Positions 11,890 through 24,000 of a DNA stretch of 64,000 bases are shown here, one piece after another; positions within the stretch are counted from its first letter, which is position 1, and each line of letters begins with the position of its first letter. Position numbers and translations under genes: made by a program. This stretch comes from Liolophura sinensis (Eukaryota; Mollusca; Polyplacophora; Chitonida; Chitonidae). Where the stretch lies: assembly GCF_032854445.1 (NCBI RefSeq), contig NC_088298.1:7863504-7927503 (forward strand), written 5' to 3'. The notes below the pieces were generated by a model. That model saw only the letters and a list, made by a program, of their open reading frames with translations. It was not told the origin of the DNA and did not search any database.

Positions 11890-12285
11890 CTGTCTCTTAG
11901 ACTAACAACCAGCCTTGATCAGTCTGTCTGCTTGACCTTCCACCTGGTCGTCAGCCATTCTGTTCTTCTTTAAACCAGGGAGTTAGTATCTCCATCAATT
12001 TGCTTGTCATCACTCATCGATGAAATATATATCAGTTTTTTTATCATGTGGAGGAAAATTACATATTTATCAGTATCATCACCTATCATTTGAAGATACC
12101 ATTCACGTGTTTACCAAATAAATATAGCATGCAGTGTCAGACTTTCGGTATGTTGAGTACGGTCACTGCCTGACACAACCGCTGTGGTTTTCCACTACAG
12201 CCAAACGGATCGTTCCTATACGGGTAACAACTCGCTGTCTCATTGGTTCCTGAATAAATTGTCATTTTACATGTTTGCATAGATA

Positions 12286-12500
12286 CAACCAACTCATGTT
12301 GGCTTCCTCTCCGGGCGTAAGTGGGAAGGTCTGCCAATAGCTTGCGGTTGGTCGTGGGTTTCCCCGGGCTCTGCCCGATTTCCCTTCCACCACAATGCTG
12401 GCCGCCGTCGTATAAGTTAAATACTCTTGAGTACGGCGTAAAACACCAAATAAATAAATAAATAAATAAAACAGTAAGTAAGTAAATAAATAAATAAATA
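12286..12500 (+). mobile_element. SINE family 1, head-truncated
   Basis: CATGTTGGCTTCCTCTCCGG through CACCAAATAAATAAAT, with a long A-rich tail. Confidence 0.82.
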
Positions 12501-13080
12501 CAACAGACAGCGCTATAGCGGTCTCGCCGTTTGAACGTTCATTTTCTAAATTACCAGCAGGAGAATTGGGGATCGATTCCAGGGTGCGTTTATATAAATC
12601 AAAACACAAACATTTAAACAAACAACCATACGTTTACCCTCGTCTCCACTCGTGCTCTTATACATTTGTTTTCCATTTGAATAATATGTAATTGCTACTC
12701 CATTTGCATTTGAAATCAATTTCCATCTCCGTTACTTTGTCAATACGATTTTAAAGTACTCAACTATTTTGTTACATATATAATTGTCTCTTTTGATTCT
12801 TGGAATATTTATTGATTTATTTGTTACTTTCGCCAGCAAGGCTATGCTTTTACCGGCGTTCCTTTGTCTCTTCGTGTATGTCTTTCCCTCTCTTTGTCAG
12901 AATTTTTACCGAAACTACAATTTCGTTTACCTGGTCATGAGTATCTTATTCATAGAAATTTACGATGTAATGTCGCCGATCAAGCGTTCAGAATATGATC
13001 TTCGACCTTGTTGCTGGAGGTGATGGTGATCAAACTCGACTCCAACGACCAGCCGCGCCCTTGTTCTACGATTTGCTTGC

Positions 13081-13782
13081 AATTCCAACATTTTTCAGTC
13101 GCCAAACCCAGTGTCACATGGACTTAGACGTTTTAAGCATGACTCTCAACCTTGCCTCGACTGATTTTTCTCTGGTGATCACCTACGACCTGTACTCTTT
13201 CTGCAATTTTCCCCTCGATTCCAACATTTTTCAGTTGTCAAACCCAGTGTCACATGGACTTCGACGTTTTAAGCATGACTCTCAACCTTGCCACGACTGA
13301 TTTTTCTCTGGTGATCACCTACGACCTGTACTCTTTCTGCAATTTTCCCCTCGATTCCAACATTTTTCAGTCGCCAAACCCAGTGTCACATGGACTTAGA
13401 CGTTTTAAGCATGACTCTCAACCTTGCCACGACTGATTTTTCTCTGGTGATCACCTACGACCTGTACTCTTTCTGCAATTTTCCCCTCGATTCCAACATT
13501 TTTCAGTTGTCAAACCCAGTGTCACATGGACTTCGACGTTTTAAGCATGACTCTCAACCTTGCCACGACTGATTTTTCTCTGGTGATCACCTACGACCTG
13601 TACTCTTTCTGCGATTTTCCCCTCGATTCCAACATTTTTCAGTTGTCAAACCCAGTGTCACATGGACTTAGACGTTTTAAGCATGACTCTCAACCTTGCC
13701 ACGACTGATTTTTCTCTGGTGATCACCTACGACCTGTACTCTTTCTGCGATTTTCCCCTCGATTCCAACATTTTTCGGTCGC
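13081..13782. repeat. 136-bp tandem repeat, about 5 copies
   Basis: Monomers begin near 13118, 13254, 13390, 13526 and 13662 and are almost identical (CAGTGTCACATGGACTT...TTTTTCAG). The 60-aa frames repeated at 136-bp steps are artefacts of the satellite, since 136 is not a multiple of 3. Confidence 0.9.
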
Positions 13783-13856
13783 TGGTAAGTCGTACCATGG
13801 TCGCAAACCCAGTATGTCGTGACCTTCAGGTATAATATGTGATCTTAGTGAATCTC

Positions 13857-13930
13857 AATCCTACGATATCGATCCTACGATATCAATCCTACGATATCAA
13901 TCCTACGATATCAATCCTACGATATCGTCG
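13857..13930. repeat. 14-bp tandem repeat
   Basis: Five copies of ATCCTACGATATCA/G in a row. Confidence 0.88.
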
Positions 13931-14072
13931 GGATTTTGGAGATTCTAAAGGCATTACCCGGTCGGAGTGCTTTGTCCACGCACGAAATACATTTGCTACT
14001 CGGTACAATCAGCATAATTCTGACTAATTCTAATCGTACTGGCTACAGCAATGTACACTGAATCAACGAAAA

Positions 14073-14312
14073 CGATTTGATTGGTGTTTTACGTCATACT
14101 CAAGAATATTTAACTTATACGCCATCACTATGGTTGGAGGAATCATGAAAGAGCCCGAGAGAAACTCACAGCCATCCGCAGGTTGCTGGCAAACACTCCC
14201 ACATACAACTGTAGAGGAATTTACCATGAGCTTCAAGTTGAGTTATCACACTAGTGAGAGGCCCATGGAGTATTGTATAGCACCCTACGGCTCGGCCGCG
14301 GATGCCCCCGAT
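14073..14312 (-). mobile_element. SINE family 1, diverged
   Basis: GATTGGTGTTTTACGTCATA through the head remnant near 14290. It forms the first half of a tandem duplication with 14460-14800. Confidence 0.7.
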
Positions 14313-14459
14313 CTTGGTGAACAGTATATATATATATATTTGTTATAGTGTGTCATTGATTTCGTGCACGTGACTATCGTGGACAACCAGGAGTCCTGCA
14401 AGAGTGGATTGGTCAGTTTAGGTGTCACTGCAAACAATTACTCAGGCCTAAATCGACCG

Positions 14460-14656
14460 CAATTTTATTTTAAGCCGTAGTCAGGAATATTTCCCATATG
14501 TACGAAGGCGGCCAGCATTATAGTGGTGTTAAACCGCGTTAAACAGTGTTCCGTGGAATCCCACGACCATCCGTAGGTTACTGCTGGTAGATTTTTCAAT
14601 CCACGACGGTAGAGAAAACCAGCATGAGATGAACTCGGCCATGGAAGCCCCGATCT
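14460..14656 (-). mobile_element. SINE family 1, diverged, second half of a tandem duplication
   Basis: It has the same orientation as the copy at 14073, and the same downstream flank follows both (TAGTGTGTCATTGATTTC versus TAGTATGTCATTAATTTC). Confidence 0.65.
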
Positions 14657-14799
14657 TCATATTTTATCATATTTTAGTTGTAGTATGTCATTAATTTCAT
14701 GTGATCACGTGTAAATCGTGCATAATTTGAAATCCTCTTAGCGTCCATTGGTCATTATAGCTGCGACTTTGCTAACTATTTGTTAGGTTTCATTTGATC

Positions 14800-15608
14800 T
14801 ACATCGGCTACTATTGACCACACAGATGTGTTCACTGACACATGCTTCGCCACTTGATTTCGTCGTCCACTTTTACTCGGTGGGATGATAGGTCACGTGA
14901 TTGGGTTCATAGCCATATTGTCACCTGCACAGCTTCGATAGATTGTTTTAGTTGCCAAGTGGCAGATATGTACTCCTAAAATGATAGAGGTTGGTCTACA
15001 TAAAAGTCTTAGTTTGTAGCTTGTGCTCTGTTCACCAGGTTCGTTTCTCATCGGAATTGAAGTTTCGTTACAGAGAATGATTCCCTTAAAGCTAGCCTAA
15101 CATTTATAGATATTAATATCACATTTCAAGAAGATTTGTCTGGTTTCCGTCATGATACTACATACTGTTATGTGAAGATAATGTCTCTTTATATACCAGG
15201 TAATGATTTGTCAGAGGATAGCTATATATACTTGTCTATTTGTTTTGTGTTTATCGCTTTATTCATAGCTTACTCGCTCAGGACGCGCATATGGGATCTA
15301 GTCTATTGTGAATAAATCTGTGTCCTTCACGTGGTATCTGATAAAAAAATTTAATGCAATAAAATCACGACTGAACCAGCAAAAGCTGGATTCGACTCCC
15401 CGACCTGCTGGTCCTGAGAGCTGGAGAGAAACCTGATACCTCTAATGAGAGCTTGTCATAGTTATCCCCCTTCTGTATTGACGAAGCAACTTCTTTAATA
15501 GATTACAAGTATGTCTGCATTGTTCTACTTTTGTCTCATTTTCACTGCAGATTTTTCTATCACTATATCAATCCCGGGTAAAGCCACACCTAAAACCTTA
15601 TAAGAGGA
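14800..15608. other. Upstream of gene B; 5' untranslated exon and promoter expected but not located
   Basis: Exon 1 of gene B starts at a splice acceptor, so an untranslated exon should lie upstream. I cannot identify it or a convincing TATA element. Confidence 0.35.
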
Positions 15609-15885
15609 CGTTGTAACTTTCTGTCTTGACGTTCAGCATGAAGCGGATAATCAGCAACGACTGATTGAGCCGTAACAGTATAATGGCTCTTGCACTGCCG
15701 CTCATTTGCCTTCGGTAAGGCGTCTCAGTGAAGCAGCACTAAATAAAAGAGCATTGGAAATCCGTCCTGCAACAAAACAGGCACATTACTTGCACTCTAC
15801 AGATTCCTTCGTCGTTATATGACTGAGTTGAGTAAATTGTTGAGCACGACGTTAAACGCCAAGCAATCACACACTCCATCACTAT
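15609..15885 (+). mobile_element. SINE family 2, 3' part, just upstream of gene B coding exon 1
   Basis: It shares CAGTATAATGGCTC, GTCTCAGTGAAGCAGCACTA, ATCCGTCCTGCAACA and the tail ACGACGTTAAACGCCAAGCA with the intact copy at 57113-57471. It ends 35 bp before the exon. Confidence 0.8.
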
Positions 15886-15923
15886 ATGGTCATCTAAACT
15901 TGTCTTCAAACTTCTTTCAGGTC

Positions 15924-18048
15924 ATGGTCAAAATGGAGACTATCGTATACATGCTGTTACTAGCCGGGCTCACAAATTTACCTTTAGCGGCATCCACTTC
16001 ACAGTCACCTGGTACAACGGAGTCCGTTACAACAGCCTCTACTACCCAGTCTTCTGTGGGGCCCAGTGATACACAAGAGTCTGTAACACCGTCTATGAAT
16101 ACTTCTGTTACGTCTCTCCTAACAACCTCTGCGAGTGAAGATCTCATGACATCTGCCAGCAGTGATACAACGACATCTGCCAGTGGACATACAATAACAT
16201 CTGCCAGTGAAGATACAACGACATCTGCCAGTGGACATACAATAACATCTGCCAGTGAAGATACAACGACATCTGCCAGTAGAGATACAACGACATCTGC
16301 CAGTGGAGATACAACGACATCTTCCATTAGAGATACAACGACATCTTCTAGTGGAGAGACAACAGCATCTTCCAGTGGAGATACAACGACATCTGCCAGT
16401 GGAGATACAACGACTTCTGCCAGTGGAGATCTCATGGCTTCTACCACTGGAGATACACTGACATTTGCCAGTGGAGATACAACGACATCTGCCAATGGAG
16501 ATACAACGACATATTCCAGTGGAGATACAACGACATCTGCCGGTGGAGACACGACATCTGCCAGTGGAGGTACAACGACATATTCCAGTGGCGATACAAC
16601 GACATCTTCCAGTGGAGACACAACACCATCTGGCAGTGGAGACACAACGACATCTGCCAGTGGAGGTACAACGACATATTCCAGTGGCGATACAACGACA
16701 TCTTCCAGTGGAGACACAACACCATCTGTCAGTGGAGATACAACGATGTCTGCCAGTGGAGATACACCATCTGCCAGTGGAGATCCCTTGTCATCTACCA
16801 GTGGGGATCCCTTTGCATCTACCACTGGAGATACAATGACATTTACCACTGGAGATACAACGACATCTTCCAGTGGAGAAACAACAACATCTTCCAGTGG
16901 AAATACAACGATTTCTTCCAGTGGAGATACAACGACTTCTGCCAGTGGAGATACAACGACATCTGCCAGTGGAGGCACAACGACATCTGCCAGTGGAGAC
17001 ACAACACCATCTGCCAGTGGAAACACAACGACATCTGCCAGTGGAGGTACAACGACATATTCCAGTGGCGATACAACGACATCTACCAGTGGAGATCCCT
17101 TTGCATCTACCACTGGAGATACAATGACATTTACCACTGGAGATACAACCACATCTTCCAGTGGAGAAACAACAACATCTTCCAGTGGAAATACAGCGAT
17201 TTCTTCCAGTGGAGATACAACGACTTCTGCCAGTGGAGATACAACGACATCGTCCAATGGAGATACAACGACATCTGCCAGTGGAGATACATCTGCCAGT
17301 GGAGATACAACGACATCTTCCGGTGGAGATACGACGTCTGCCAGTGGAGATCCAACGACATTTGCCAGTGGAGACACAACGACATCTGCCAGTGGAGATA
17401 CAACATCATCTGCCAGTGGAGGTACAACACCATCTGTCAGTGGAGGTACAACACCATCTGCCAGTGGGGATCCCATGGCATCTACCACTACAGATACACT
17501 GACATTTGGCAGTAGAGATACGACACCTGCCAGTGGAGATACAACGATATCTTCCAGTGGAGATACGACATTTTACAGTGGAGACACAACACCATCTACC
17601 AATGGAGCTACGACGACATTTGGTAGTGAAGATACAACGACATCTGCCAGTGGAGATACAACGACATCTACCACTAGAGATACGACGACATTTACCACTG
17701 GAGATCCAACGACATCTGCCAGTGGAGATACAACATCTGCCAGTGGAGATACAACGACATCTGCCAGTGGAGATACAACGACATCTGCCAGTGGAGATAC
17801 AACGACATCTACCACTAGAGATACAACGACATTTACCACTGGAGATACAACGACATCTGCCAGTGGAGATACAACGACATCTGCCAGTGAGGATACAACG
17901 ACATTTGCCAGTGGAGATACCACAGCACCTGTCACTGCAGGTAGCACGATATCAGTGACTACAGATTCCACAACATCAACGCCCAGAGTTACAACGTTAT
18001 CTCCTGTACCAACCACCACTATGCAGGGCATCTACACACCTGCTAAAG
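15924..18048 (+). CDS. Gene B exon 1: signal peptide and Ser/Thr mucin repeats
   Basis: It is preceded by the acceptor CTTCTTTCAG (15911-15920). The N-terminus MVKMETIVYMLLLAGLTNL is a typical secretory signal, ending near LAAS. After about 45 unique Thr/Ser-rich residues come about 75 copies of an 8-residue unit (consensus SGDTTTSA, 24 bp), then a unique stretch ending IYTPAK before AAAG|GTAGGA. Almost every residue is Ser, Thr, Gly, Asp or Ala, so dense O-glycosylation is expected. Long open frames on the other strand and frames are a by-product of the stop-free repeat. The repeat count is likely to vary between alleles. Confidence 0.9.
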
Positions 18049-21000
18049 GTAGGAATCATTCCTCCAACAGACTAAATGTGGCACGTTTTTTCTTTGTAAA
18101 TGAGAGCAACACTTATGACTCCCTGACGTCCTCCATGACCCAGTGGCTATCGTGCCAGCGGGCACAATAACCCTGAAGCCACTCACCAATGCGGTCGTTG
18201 TGAGTTCAAGTCCAGTTCATCTGGCTTTCTTTCCGGTCTTACGCGCGTATGTCTGCGAGCAACCGGCGGATGATCGTGGGTTTCCCCCAGGCGATGTTCG
18301 GTTTCCTTCCATCATAACCCTGGCAGCCGTCGTATAACTAAAATATTCTTGAGTATGGCGCAAAACACCAATCAAATAAATAAATAAACACACCATTTTA
18401 TATCCAGTTGATATTTATTTATTTATTTATTATTTCCCGGACATTGTTCAGTGATCTTTCATCTGACATATATATCATTTTAGTGTTCATTCCCTTGGTT
18501 GTTTGCCATGTAATCGCCATGTCACCAGAAGACAGGGATATAATGGGCTGTGCTATTTTGTGAAGCCTTGCATGAAGTTGGCTGGTGGCCACTTACCTTT
18601 CATCAATATGATGTACATGTATGTCACACGTGGAAACGTGGGAAAACTGGATCTTTATCTCCCTGCCTTTTTACACGCCGATACACGCCGAGCCAGAATT
18701 ATCGTGTTATAAAAATAAATTTAAAGAAAAAGCATTGAGTCTGTCTCTTTTTACGAAACGGGTAGCTTAGAACGAAGCATTGAGTCTGTCTCTTTTTACA
18801 AAGTCGGTACCTTAGAAGGAAGCATTTGTCTGTCTCTTTTTACAAAGCCTGTATTTTATAAAGAAACATTGAGTCTGTTTCCTTTTCGAAGCCTGTGGGT
18901 TAGCAAGAGGCAATAAGTCTGTCTCCTTTTACGCAACTGGTAGCTTAGAGCGAAGCATTGGGTCTGTTTCCTTTTCGGAGCCTGTTGGTTAGGAAGAGGG
19001 AACAAGTCTGTCTCCTTTTACGAAACGGGCAGCTTAGAACGAAGCATTGAGTCTGACTCTTTTTACGAAGCCTGTATTTTAGAAAGAAACATTGAGTATG
19101 TCTCCTATTGGAAGCCTGTTGGTTAGCAAGAGGCAATAAGTCTGGCCCATTCTACGAATCCGGTAGGTTAGAAAGAAGCATTGTGTCTTTATTTCTTTTT
19201 AAAAAGCAGGGAATTCAAAAAGGTGAGCTGAGTATTTGGCTCATTTGACAACAACAAACTGACATCTGGTTTCCCTTATCGTGGAGGAGAGAACATTACA
19301 CAATACAGTAGTGATTTCAAAACGTTCATGATGATCATTTGTCGAAAGGTCATTTAAAGTTGATATAAACTAATTTTGTCAGTTAATCGTGAAAAGATCA
19401 AATAATGTACGAGGTGACAGAGATATTTACATCTATATGTTTTTGTTTCAGTGTTGTACAAGTTAAGTGTTCCTATCACCGTAAACCAGACATATGACGC
19501 GGCCAAGCAAGAGGAATATAAAGTTGAATTCAAACGAGTAGTAAGAACAAGTCATACAAGTGTATCGTTACAGCAAAGTCTTAAACATCCCAAATATACG
19601 AAATTGTTACTTTTACCTAAGATTTTTAAAAAATTTATACTTGCCATATTTGAGGTTCTAGCTGATTGGGACTGATATGGGAACTGCCGTTGTGTGAGTG
19701 AGTCATTTGTATGTTAAAGGTTATCATAACACAGAATGTGGAGTAATTCTAAAATATCTTGTAATTAACATCACTGCATTATTTATTTTACCTATGGGGG
19801 GAGGGGGGAGTCTGATATGCTACTATTTATGCATTTACGCAAATTGTTTGAATAACACCGTAATGGAGGTAAAGGGGCCTCCCTGCCGGAGGTAGTTAGT
19901 GTGCTAGCTCGGCAAAATGACCCAGGAACCTCTCACCAATGCGGAGTTCAAATCCAGCTCTTGGTAGGGTCTTCTCCGGCAATACGTGGAGATGTCTTCC
20001 AACAACCTGTTGATGATCGTGGCTTTCCTATCACCATAATGCTCGCCACCACCATCGTATAAGTAAAATATTTTTGAGTACAGCATAAAACACCAATGAA
20101 ATAATTAATTCAAATAAATAAATCAAATAAGTAAGTGAGGTAAATTAACAAAAGGTTATATTTCACCTGTTACGTGTGACCATTTGCCAACTATCACACT
20201 GTCTTCGCTTCTCTGGTTTATCTCTCTATGCTCTACGTCTTCCCGTCTTGCGACAAGGAGGCACATTACATACATCTTAAGGATTCCTTCGTCGTAATAA
20301 GACTGAAAAATTGTTGAGTACAACGTTAAACCCCAAGCACTCACTCACTCATTCACTCACTCTACGTTTTCATTATATTATCGACGAGCCAGGATGGCAG
20401 CAGGGAAGATTCAGGCAAAAAATAATAAGAAGAAAAATAGTATCCTGTTATGGTACATAGGGGAATTTGCTTTAGCTTTCAATCTCCTTTAAATGAAAAG
20501 TAGATGTTTTCTTCTATTTGTGGTCCTAATTTTTTCTTTTTTTTACAGCTGACTATAGCCTATCAAAATCTCACAGGATTCCAGAGTGTTAAGATTAATG
20601 ATGTAAGGTAGGTACATATAAGCTTTGCGTCCGTGAAATACAGAGGACAGAATCAGCTGCTATGGTGCTATTAGCATAAGAAGGAACGACTCATTAGAAA
20701 CACCACCAATTCATTTATTTTTAATTATCTGCGTTTGGCATTTTACGCCGAACTGAAGAATATTTTTTGTCATGCGACGGTAACCAGGTAACTGGTTCAA
20801 TAGGTTCTTGACAACCTCCAGACGTAAATCTGCAGATGTAGGCGACCGTGTGAAACTGGGCATAATTTCCGACATTCGTATACCACTCGTAAACCGTAAA
20901 AGGGCGTTCAAAGTTTATCATACCATTACCCATTTACAGAACAACGGAAAACACCAGTTGCCAAAGGCATCCCTAAGAAATAGTGTATAAATAGCAAATA

Positions 21001-24000
21001 AAGCAATCAACAGTTTCCAGTGATGTTGGGAAAGACAGCCCATAATCTAGGGGTGACATTCACTCTTAGGCCGTGAACAATTTCCAGGTTGACTACAAAT
21101 GTGTACTTTGGTTGCAACTGTTCATAAAAACTTCATTTTAACGTTGATTTAAAAACCATGAATGCGTACAAAACCGCTATACATCGGGTTAAGTGGAATT
21201 AAATGCCACTATGACACATACTTGCTGTGGCCGTTTAGGATTTCCAACCTTCTTCCGAAATTACAATAATTTATATCTAAGGTTGTATTCATTGCTGTCT
21301 TTTCTTTTAAAGGATATGTGGCACTGATTTTGTGTTGCACAGGAAAGGCAGCGTGATCTGTAACCACACCGTCAGCTTTGACACCAGTGCCATTCAACAA
21401 GGCTCAAATAATTCTGTTGCCGCCATAACAAAAACCATACACAGGGAGATAAATGAGATAGCTGTCCCTCACCTGAGTCGCGTGCCTATTGCGAATGGGT
21501 TCGTCATCATAGAGAAGTTCGACGCTGATTTGGAATCAGGTAATCGCTGTTGTGCTTTGAACATTTGATATTTTCGACGAAAGAGAAACTCTTAAAAAGG
21601 GAAAAAAATAGAATATCACAAGTTAACCATGAAGAATAAAATACAGCAAAAGAAAGGTGTGAGGTTTTTGGTCATTGGCACAACGGGAAGTAAATCTTGT
21701 AACTGATAGAACAACAGCGCTCTCTATCCTCTTGGATAACAATGCCAGCTATGATTATCCATGATCTTCTTTGTTTGTATTGGTATTACTGGCATTGTTA
21801 TTTAAATAGATAGAATACAATATTGTTTTATGAACTATAGGTGTGTCCTGCCCTTGTACAAGGTCAGTGAACCTCCTTGTAGCAAGACACGCGGTGTAAT
21901 ATTTAGTTGATCAGTAAATAAATGTAAAGGTAAAAAAATGTTGCAGCAATCAACAAAACTGTAAAGGACCCTTGCAACAATGTTGATCTTGGATGCCTCC
22001 AAGGATACAGCTGTCTCTGGTCCCATGGCGAACTTCTTTGCCAATCAGACTGTAACACAGGGGGTGCGAGATGTGGAGATCACGGGACATGCGCTCTAAG
22101 GGAAGGAAAAGTTACGTGTGTGTAAGTAGCGTACTGTTCCTATCATCTGCATAGAATTACATAAAGAATTATTTCAAAGCCACCTCACAGCCGACCCATC
22201 TATCTGGTTACATTTGCTTACCTGTTTATTCTGAGGGTTTGAGGGCAAGATGGAGGCGTGGTGGTTTCTGTGTTGGGCTCTCTCTGTCTAAGAGTGGGTG
22301 GGAGGGTCATCTAAAAAACATAACTATAGTTAACTCTGCAGTCCATAAGTGAAAAAGAATGTTGGGTACCAAACATCACTTCCTAATAATACAACATTAC
22401 AATGTGTTCCCGCCTTAAGTAAATAGGGCCTCTCCTGTTAATCCCTGTCTTTATGATGGTGATTTTCTAGCAAACTGGCTACATAGAACTGATGTATTAC
22501 AAGAGAGCTATATTTAGTCCAGCTTGAATCCGGGTCGTCATTACGCGGGAAAACTACCTCGTTAAATAAAGATGTCCTTATCTTCCTGTCTGCAGATGCT
22601 TAGCAAATGATGACGCAGTTTACAGCGGGGACGATTGCAGTATCCGGGTGGAGAAATTTGATCTTGAAAAAGACAAAATAATCGCCATCGGCGTCGGAAC
22701 TGGTGGAGGAAGTCTCCTCGTTCTGTTGTCTATTCTGGTTATCCTTACCTGTAAACTACGAAAATCCAACAAGACCTCGCAAACATCCCAGTGAGTGGAG
22801 ATCTAGTATACTATCTACCAGTACATCCTTGAACAAGAATCTGGATGTCCGAAATACATGTACCTCCCTTCCATTCCTCAACATTATCCAAAAATAAGAC
22901 TAATCATGAAAATAATTACCCGATTGCAATTAAAGTTTATCATGCACAGGTGCAGATGATCGACAAAATGTATGACAAGTTTAATTGAAATTGGCGCAGT
23001 AGTTTGGGAGGAGGTGCATAGACAAATTCTGAATACCTGGAATCCATGCCTCTAAACATTCGTATACCAGCCGTCAACTAATACGTTCCAGGTCTAGTAC
23101 GCTCCAGGTCAATAATCGCTAGGGTAATTCCCAAAAGTCAATATTACTCAAAGTCCCAATAGTTGGTAATTATGAAAAAAATGAAGTAAGTTTCATTGAA
23201 ATCCGCACAGTAGCTTGGGAGGATATGAATGTACAAAATAGTGTGTACAGACAAACAGACGGACAGACAGGGTCTGAAAGATTGCAGCATAACTCCCCAC
23301 ACCCGCCCTGTTCCCTAACTTCGTTCAGAGAGTATTATAAATGATACATTATAATATAAACCTGATACAGATCATCTCCACGCAGATTTCGGGGCACGAC
23401 ATGCAGAAAAATACCCCGCAAAAGTTAGCACTTGGCAAAATATAGAGAAATATCTCTTGAACATGTCCGGTCTTTTGCTAAAGCCGCTGAAGTATTCCCC
23501 ACGGATTTCGCATTTTGGTGATATTACGATATATGATTGATGCTGACCGCTAGGGGTTATGTGGGTAATATTTAACCGCTCGTGTCCTTTCCTTTCAGTT
23601 CGCAGTATGATGGCAGCTCTCTGAAAGATTTCCTACCAAGAGAAATAAGCGGTAGTTACACTGGTCGATCACAGGACCTAGAGTTACAGGACTATTCGTA
23701 TCTGAACCCGAGCCGAGTAAGGGCGGAGCTGAAAGATTACGCGTATCCATATTCGTACAGTAATAAGGTAAGTCTATGAACTTTTATCCGAGAAATATAT
23801 TCATCGAACTGGATGGAATTTGAAGAGCATTCGTACACCTTAGGCTAGGCTCGCTGAATTCTTTTAATTTCTAAAAAGGTTGAAAGTCCTGAGTTATCTA
23901 TTTGTCTTTCGTTATGTCGGCAAAAAAGTCAATACCAGTTGCGCTATAGTATATGAGAAATGCACTTTGGTAAATGTAGAATAACCAGAAGCATTTGCTG

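Noticed and set aside
13254-13708. Series of 60-codon frames
   Set aside because: Products of the 136-bp satellite, repeated at exactly that step.
15917-17488. 523-codon minus-strand frame across gene B's mucin exon
   Set aside because: Shadow of the 24-bp repeat (a VVSPLAD-type repeat) with no signal peptide, splice context or paralogue.
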